Below, in pieces: positions 59,392 through 64,000 of a stretch of DNA of 64,000 nt; position 1 is the first letter of the stretch; the number at the start of each line of letters is the position of its first letter. The notes beneath the pieces are model-generated. The model was not told the DNA's origin, ran no database searches, and saw only the letters and a list, made by a program, of their open reading frames with translations. Source of the stretch: Clostridium novyi NT (GTDB lineage Bacteria > Bacillota > Clostridia > Clostridiales > Clostridiaceae); contig NC_008593.1 in NCBI RefSeq assembly GCF_000014125.1, positions 2,483,721-2,547,720 of the forward strand. Direction: 5' to 3'. The position numbers were made by a program, and so were the translations under genes.

Positions 59392-59661
59392 TTATTCTTT
59401 AGGTTCATAGAACATATTTTCAGTTCTCTTTGTTAAGGTAGAAGAAGATATAGGTGATAAGTATATTTTACTTTTCTTGTTAACTTCAGCAACAACAAAA
59501 GATTTCGGATTTTCTTTTGTTATCCTTTCAACAAAACCATCTTCTTCAGCCATTCTTAAAAATTGTATAGTGTCTGAACTATACATTGTAGCCTCTAGAT
59601 CGAATATACCAATTATATCTTTTAATGGAACTACTACATTTTCTCCTAAATGCAAAAACAT
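59392..59661 (-). CDS. remB: RemB/DUF370 family regulatory protein
   Basis: 89 residues. The family (RemA/RemB, DUF370) is seen by MFLHLGENVVVPLKDIIGIFDLE at the start and KSFVVAEVNKKSKIYLSPIS near 50-70. In Bacillus these DNA-binding proteins aid biofilm matrix gene expression. The recF-remB-gyrB order is a standard one in clostridia. Confidence 0.9.
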   Translation of the reverse strand: MFLHLGENVVVPLKDIIGIFDLEATMYSSDTIQFLRMAEEDGFVERITKENPKSFVVAEVNKKSKIYLSPISSSTLTKRTENMFYEPKE

Positions 59662-59681
59662 AAGTTATCCTCCTTAGACGA

Positions 59682-60767
59682 TTATTGATTAACTGTTCCA
59701 TTTGTAACCTTAAATAACTTCACATGATCATCTAAATATTCCCTAATATCAATTAAACCCGTTCCTGTTATAATTGTTTGAAATTCTCTTATTGAATTAA
59801 GAATATACTTTTGCCTATTTATATCTAATTCAGAAAGAACGTCATCTAGTAAAAGAACAGGATATTCACCTGTTTGTTCTTTTATGATCTCTAATGATGC
59901 AAGTTTTATAGTTAATACTGCTGTCCTTTGTTGACCTTGAGACCCAAAAGTTCTAGTATCTGTATTATTTATATTTACTGCAAAATCATCTCTATGTGGA
60001 CCAAATGAAGTACTTCCCTTTTCAAAATCTTTTTTTACATTTTCTCTTAATAAATTATAAAAGTCATTTTGAATGTTGTTTAAATCTTTAATAGACGTTA
60101 TATATTTAAATTCTATATTTTCCTTTTGTGAAGTTATATCTTTATGAATTTTATTTCCCCTAATGCTTAAAGATTCTATGTATTTAAGCCTCTCTTTTAT
60201 TATATAACTTCCATATTTACTTAATTGATGATCGTAAACTTCAGTAACTTCTGTGTTAGAGTTCCATTTTCTAAGAATAGTATTCCTCTCATTCAAAACT
60301 TTATTATATCTTACTAAACTATAGTAATATTTTTTGTTCAATTTACTGAGTTCAATATCTAAAAATTTTCGTCTATAGGAAGGTGATTCTTTCACAATTT
60401 TTAAATCTTCTGGGGAAAACATTACAACGTTAAAAACACCTATAAGATCTGAGATAGTCTTTAATTTTATAGAATTAACCCTAACGCCTTTTTTACCTTC
60501 TTTGAATATTTTAATGTCTATCTTCTTATCTAGCCTTTCTTTACTAATATAAACGCTTATATAGGCATCCCTAGCCCCCCACTTTATAAGTTCTTTATCC
60601 TTATTGGTTCTATGAGATTTGCCTATACTACAATAATATATACTTTCAAGAATATTTGTTTTTCCTTGGGCATTATCTCCTATAAAGACATTTATGCCAC
60701 TATGAAGTTTTAAAGATAATATTTCATAGTTTCTAAAATTAATTAACTCTAAATTTTTAATATACAT
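59682..60767 (-). CDS. recF: DNA replication and repair protein RecF
   Basis: 361 residues; SMC-like ATPase that helps load RecA on gaps. Walker A GDNAQGKTNILES near 30-42, signature SQGQQRTAVLTIKLA near 280 and Walker B PVLLLDDVLSELD near 300-310. The length is typical. It works with RecO and RecR (recR at 21115-21711). Confidence 0.97.
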   Translation of the reverse strand: MYIKNLELINFRNYEILSLKLHSGINVFIGDNAQGKTNILESIYYCSIGKSHRTNKDKELIKWGARDAYISVYISKERLDKKIDIKIFKEGKKGVRVNSIKLKTISDLIGVFNVVMFSPEDLKIVKESPSYRRKFLDIELSKLNKKYYYSLVRYNKVLNERNTILRKWNSNTEVTEVYDHQLSKYGSYIIKERLKYIESLSIRGNKIHKDITSQKENIEFKYITSIKDLNNIQNDFYNLLRENVKKDFEKGSTSFGPHRDDFAVNINNTDTRTFGSQGQQRTAVLTIKLASLEIIKEQTGEYPVLLLDDVLSELDINRQKYILNSIREFQTIITGTGLIDIREYLDDHVKLFKVTNGTVNQ

Positions 60768-60822
60768 AACAACACCTGTTGTAATTATACCATATAACTC
60801 ATATCTTAACTAAGTTTAAATA

Positions 60823-61029
60823 TTAAATAATTTTATATGCGTCTCCGTTAAATTCTACTATGTCACCTGGTACTAGCTTTCTTCCTCTTCTATTTTCCAC
60901 TTCTCCGTTTACTATAACTTCATCATTTTGAATATAGAATTTTGCTTCTGAACCCATAGTTGCAATTCCCGACCATTTTAAGAAAGCATCTAACTTTATG
61001 AACTCTGTACTTATTTTTATTTCTTGCAT
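60823..61029 (-). CDS. yaaA: S4-domain RNA-binding protein YaaA
   Basis: 68 residues from the ATG at 61029, with GGAGG seven bases before; a TTG six bases further up is too close to that site. The S4 fold is seen at LDAFLKWSGIATMGSEAKFYI, followed by VNGEVENRRGRKLVPGDIVEF. Proteins at this locus have been linked to ribosome assembly in Bacillus. Located between dnaN and recF. Confidence 0.9.
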   Translation of the reverse strand: MQEIKISTEFIKLDAFLKWSGIATMGSEAKFYIQNDEVIVNGEVENRRGRKLVPGDIVEFNGDAYKII

Positions 61030-61065
61030 ATACAATCCTCCAACTTATTTTTCATAAACAAACAT

Positions 61066-62169
61066 TTACGCATTTAAAAGTCTTACTGGTAAAACTAAGT
61101 AAGTGTATGCTTTTTCTTCTTTACTCTTGATAACACAAGGACTTACGCTACTATCAAATTCCATTATTATTTCATCATCTTCTAGAATTTTAAGCACATC
61201 AATTAGGTATTTTGAATTAAATGCAATTTGAAGTTCGTCACCTTGCAAAATGATATTTAGTTCTTCTCTAACCTTTCCCAATTGAGAATTAGAAGTGATA
61301 ATTAGATTGTCATCTTTAATGTCGAATTTTACAAGATTCGTGTTTCCGTCTTTTCCCATTAAAGATGCTCTTTCAATACAATTCAATAATTCAGATCTTT
61401 TAGCTGTTACTTTTAACTTGTATTCTTCTGGAATTATAGAATTATATTTTATAAATTCTCCTTCTAAAAGTCTAGATATAACCTTAGTTTCTCCTAGATT
61501 AAAAAGAATATGGTTAGGAGTAAAAGTTATATTTACATTTTTTTCATCTTCACTCAGTATTTTAGAAACTTCACTAAATGTTTTTCCTGGAATTACCGCA
61601 CTTATAGTGTTTTCATTGTTAATTTCGTTACTTCTAAGTGCTAATCTATATCCATCTAGTGCAACTAAGTTCAGTTTTTCATCTCTAACTTCAAACAATA
61701 TTCCTGTAAGAATAGGTCTTGTTTCATCTTGAGCTATAGCAAATATAGTACCTTTAATCATATTTTTTAATACTTTTTCAGGTATACTGAAAATCATATT
61801 TTCATTTATTCTAGGTAAGCCTGGAAATTCATCTGCATCCATATGAATTAAATCAAACTTAGATTTTTCACAGAATATTTCAATAGAATTATTATCTGTA
61901 GTGTTGATTTTTACTGAACTATTAGGAAGTTTTCTTATTATTTCTCCGAATATCTTAGAATCAACAACTATTGTACCTTCTTCTTCAACCTCCGCTTCTA
62001 TTTTAGTTTCTATGCTAAGGTCTATATCAGATCCAATTAAAGTAAGTTCATTATCTTTAGCAGATAAATGTATTCCTTGTAATATAGGCATAGGTGATTT
62101 TCCAGTTACAGCTTTTTGTGCTATTGATATTGCTTCTTGTAATTTGTTTTTAGCACATGTAAATTTCAT
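61066..62169 (-). CDS. dnaN: DNA polymerase III beta sliding clamp
   Basis: 367 residues, the ring-shaped clamp that tethers the replicative polymerase. N-terminal MKFTCAKNKLQEAISIAQKA and C-terminal YTYLVLPVRL, the conserved MPxR/LPxR-type end of clamps, are present. Three repeated domains of about 120 residues fit the length. It follows the origin region after dnaA. Confidence 0.97.
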   Translation of the reverse strand: MKFTCAKNKLQEAISIAQKAVTGKSPMPILQGIHLSAKDNELTLIGSDIDLSIETKIEAEVEEEGTIVVDSKIFGEIIRKLPNSSVKINTTDNNSIEIFCEKSKFDLIHMDADEFPGLPRINENMIFSIPEKVLKNMIKGTIFAIAQDETRPILTGILFEVRDEKLNLVALDGYRLALRSNEINNENTISAVIPGKTFSEVSKILSEDEKNVNITFTPNHILFNLGETKVISRLLEGEFIKYNSIIPEEYKLKVTAKRSELLNCIERASLMGKDGNTNLVKFDIKDDNLIITSNSQLGKVREELNIILQGDELQIAFNSKYLIDVLKILEDDEIIMEFDSSVSPCVIKSKEEKAYTYLVLPVRLLNA

Positions 62170-62184
62170 AGTTGTGTACCTCCT

Positions 62185-62400
62185 TTATCCACAATTAAAA
62201 TTTTGATTATAAATAGATAGAATAGATATATTTATATAGTAGTAATAGTAATAGGGACTGTTGATATGTGGATAACCTATTCAAAGCTAATAGAATAGCC
62301 AAAATTAGTGGAAAAATTATTGTGGATAAATTGATCAAAAAACTTAACATTTATCCACAATAATAAACAGTCAATGTATATTTTTATTTTATCCACATAA
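62185..62400. other. oriC: Replication origin region (oriC), dnaA-dnaN side
   Basis: Five perfect DnaA boxes: TTATCCACA at 62185-62193, 62351-62359 and 62389-62397; the reverse at 62267-62275 and 62321-62329. The stretch 62200-62265 is A+T-rich with TAG-containing repeats (TAGTAGTAATAGTAATAGGG), resembling the DnaA-trio element next to DnaA boxes in many bacteria. No gene. This is one half of a split origin flanking dnaA. Confidence 0.9.
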
Positions 62401-62426
62401 TATTAAGTGTATATTATAAACATATG

Positions 62427-63773
62427 TTAATTGTTAGTTATCTTCTTGTTTAAATCATCAATAACGTTTCTTAAAGACTCATCTTTCTTTAAGATGTTAG
62501 AAATTTTTTCGTAGGCGTGAATTACAGTTGTGTGATCACGTCCTCCAAATTCTTCTCCTATTTTAGGGAGAGACATATCAGTAAGTTTTCTACTTAAATA
62601 CATGGCAATTTGTCTTGGAAATGCTATGTTTCTAGTTCTTCTAGAAGATTTAAGTTCTTGAATTTTTAAGTTAAAGTAATTACATACGATATCTTGTATT
62701 AGCTCTATTGTAATTTGTTTATTTTGTTCGCTTGATATTATATCTTTTAGAGCTTCTGCTGCAAGATCTACGCTAATTTCTCTGTTTGTTAGAGAAGAGT
62801 ACGCAACAATTCTTATTAATGCGCCTTCAAGTTCTCTGATATTTGATTTTATTTTAGTTGCAATGTATACCATAACTTCGTTTGGTATATCAAGATTTTC
62901 TACATCTGCCTTCTTTTTTAGTATGGCAATTCTTGTTTCAAAATCAGGGGCTTGGATATCAGCGATAAGTCCCCACTCAAATCTAGAACGAAGTCTATCC
63001 TCTAATGTAGGTATTTCTTTTGGTGGTCTATCACTAGATAGAATTATTTGCTTGTCAGCTTCATAAAGAGCATTGAAAGTATGAAAAAATTCTTCTTGAG
63101 TTCTTTCTTTTCCAGCAATAAATTGAATATCATCTATAAGAAGTACATCTACATTTCTATATTTATTTCTAAATTCTTCATTTTTATCGTCTTTTATAGA
63201 GTTTATAAGCTCATTAGTAAATTTTTCAGAAGAAACATATACAACCTTTGCATTAGGTGTATTTTGAAGTATATAGTGACCAATAGCATGCATTAAGTGA
63301 GTTTTACCAAGTCCAACTCCTCCATATATGAAAAGAGGATTGTATGCTTTAGCTGGAGATTCTGCAACAGCTAAAGATGCGGCATGAGCAAATCTATTAC
63401 TATTACCTATTACAAATGAATCAAATGTATATTTAGGGTTTAAGATAGATGTCATCTCATCATTAACCACTATATTATCATTGGACGACTTAGGTTTAAG
63501 TTGCTGATTATTAAAAATTTCTTCTGATGTTATTGAAAATTCTATGTTATATTTTTTAGAAGTTATAAGTTTTATTGCATTTATTATAAGATCTTTATAT
63601 CTACTTTCAAGAATGCCTCTTGTAAAATCATTGGGAACTTCTAATTTTATTGTATTTTCATTCATTGATATAGGAGAAATACTTTTTATCCAGGTATTAA
63701 AACTAACTTCAGTGAGTTCCCCTTTTATGATATTTAAAGTTTTCGTCCATAGTTGTTTCAATTGGGCATTCAT
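62427..63773 (-). CDS. dnaA: Chromosomal replication initiator DnaA
   Basis: 448 residues. Domain I at the N-terminus, a short linker, then AAA+ ATPase: Walker [16 protein letters not shown] near 150, Walker [15 protein letters not shown] near 212, sensor 1 LSSDRPPKE near 245, arginine finger [10 protein letters not shown] near 260. Domain IV carries the box-binding [14 protein letters not shown] motif ([17 protein letters not shown] near 410). All are intact. It lies between two DnaA-box clusters. Confidence 0.99.
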   Translation of the reverse strand: MNAQLKQLWTKTLNIIKGELTEVSFNTWIKSISPISMNENTIKLEVPNDFTRGILESRYKDLIINAIKLITSKKYNIEFSITSEEIFNNQQLKPKSSNDNIVVNDEMTSILNPKYTFDSFVIGNSNRFAHAASLAVAESPAKAYNPLFIYGGVGLGKTHLMHAIGHYILQNTPNAKVVYVSSEKFTNELINSIKDDKNEEFRNKYRNVDVLLIDDIQFIAGKERTQEEFFHTFNALYEADKQIILSSDRPPKEIPTLEDRLRSRFEWGLIADIQAPDFETRIAILKKKADVENLDIPNEVMVYIATKIKSNIRELEGALIRIVAYSSLTNREISVDLAAEALKDIISSEQNKQITIELIQDIVCNYFNLKIQELKSSRRTRNIAFPRQIAMYLSRKLTDMSLPKIGEEFGGRDHTTVIHAYEKISNILKKDESLRNVIDDLNKKITNN

Positions 63774-64000
63774 TTTTTGACCTCCAGTCTATCAAAAAAT
63801 AATTTTTTAATAAAAATTAAATATGTAAAATTTAAGTATTAACAAGTTATCAACAATAAGTACGTGTTCTATTATAATTTGTTGACAAATATAATAAAAT
63901 TATTCACATGTGTATAATAATTAGGATAACAAAAAGTAAATTTAATTTATCAACAAGAACCAATAAATTAAAAATTAACAAACGTTAATATGAATAAATA
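63774..64000. promoter_or_regulatory. Upstream DnaA-box cluster of dnaA
   Basis: TTATCAACA at 63847-63855 and 63947-63955, TTATTCACA at 63900-63908 and TGTGTATAA at 63909-63917 (the last two adjacent and inverted). TATAAT occurs near 63913 and, on the minus strand, near 63873; both could serve promoters (dnaA one way, a gene to the right the other way). No gene is seen here. Confidence 0.75.

Overview
This window is a low-GC, tRNA- and rRNA-rich stretch of a Clostridium-type chromosome (Firmicutes) that starts just right of the replication origin and runs away from it. The organism call is inference: the order dnaA-dnaN-S4 protein-recF-remB-gyrB-gyrA, a BofA-family gene, a large SRP RNA, a serine T-box and strongly A+T-rich codon use fit Clostridium sensu stricto (a C. 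novyi / C. botulinum group III relative is plausible, but the species cannot be fixed from sequence alone). The origin is at the right edge: dnaA (62427-63773) lies between two DnaA-box clusters (62185-62397 and 63847-63955). Nearly every gene lies on the minus strand, pointing away from the origin, so transcription follows the leftward fork.

Layout from left to right. 1-3.5 kb: partial M42 peptidase, amidase lipoprotein, MscS channel. 3.5-8.7 kb: rRNA operon 1 (16S-23S-5S-tRNA-Lys). 8.7-13.7 kb: tcdA-MFS-GNAT operon, two small cysteine proteins (one too short to be noticed easily), Nudix hydrolase, sfsA. 13.7-19.7 kb: a DnaA-box-like cluster, then rRNA operon 2 with tRNA-Ala and tRNA-Ile in the spacer and six tRNAs at its end. 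19.7-30.4 kb: membrane-anchored unknown, bofA-like, recR-ybaB-dnaX, SRP RNA with tRNA-Ser, lipoprotein, tadA, tRNA-Arg, YwaF-like membrane protein, psd, MBL hydrolase, membrane GDPD. 30.45-39.44 kb: an integrated 9-kb phage-satellite-like element in a tRNA-Arg gene. 39.6-49.5 kb: three tRNA-Ser genes, serS with its T-box, a kinase / FAD oxidoreductase / DUF1667 operon, and an HD-NiaR-UPF0182 operon. 49.5-54.7 kb: rRNA operon 3. 54.9-64 kb: gyrA, gyrB, remB, recF, S4 protein, dnaN, oriC, dnaA.

The most unusual part is the 9-kb element. It carries an integrase, a CI-like repressor, a small excisionase-like protein, a primase-polymerase/SF3 helicase, an ERCC4-type nuclease, a short putative scaffold, an HK97-type capsid protein and both terminase subunits, but no portal, head protease, connector, tail or lysis gene. 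Two arrays of GTAC-cored iterons, sharing an inverted 29-30 nt block and three copies of a longer ~32-nt motif, lie near its two ends, outside the terminase and beside the integrase. This looks like a minimal capsid-forming satellite that replicates itself, packages its own DNA and must borrow a portal and tails from a helper phage. A divergent control region with four related operators, one inside a near-consensus leftward promoter, suggests one repressor controls the whole leftward operon.

The three rRNA operons are near-identical direct repeats of about 5 kb, each with a 17-bp-spaced sigma-A promoter, long complementary stems around 16S and 23S, a small inverted repeat upstream of the promoter, and a shared motif that begins just after the terminator of the preceding gene.
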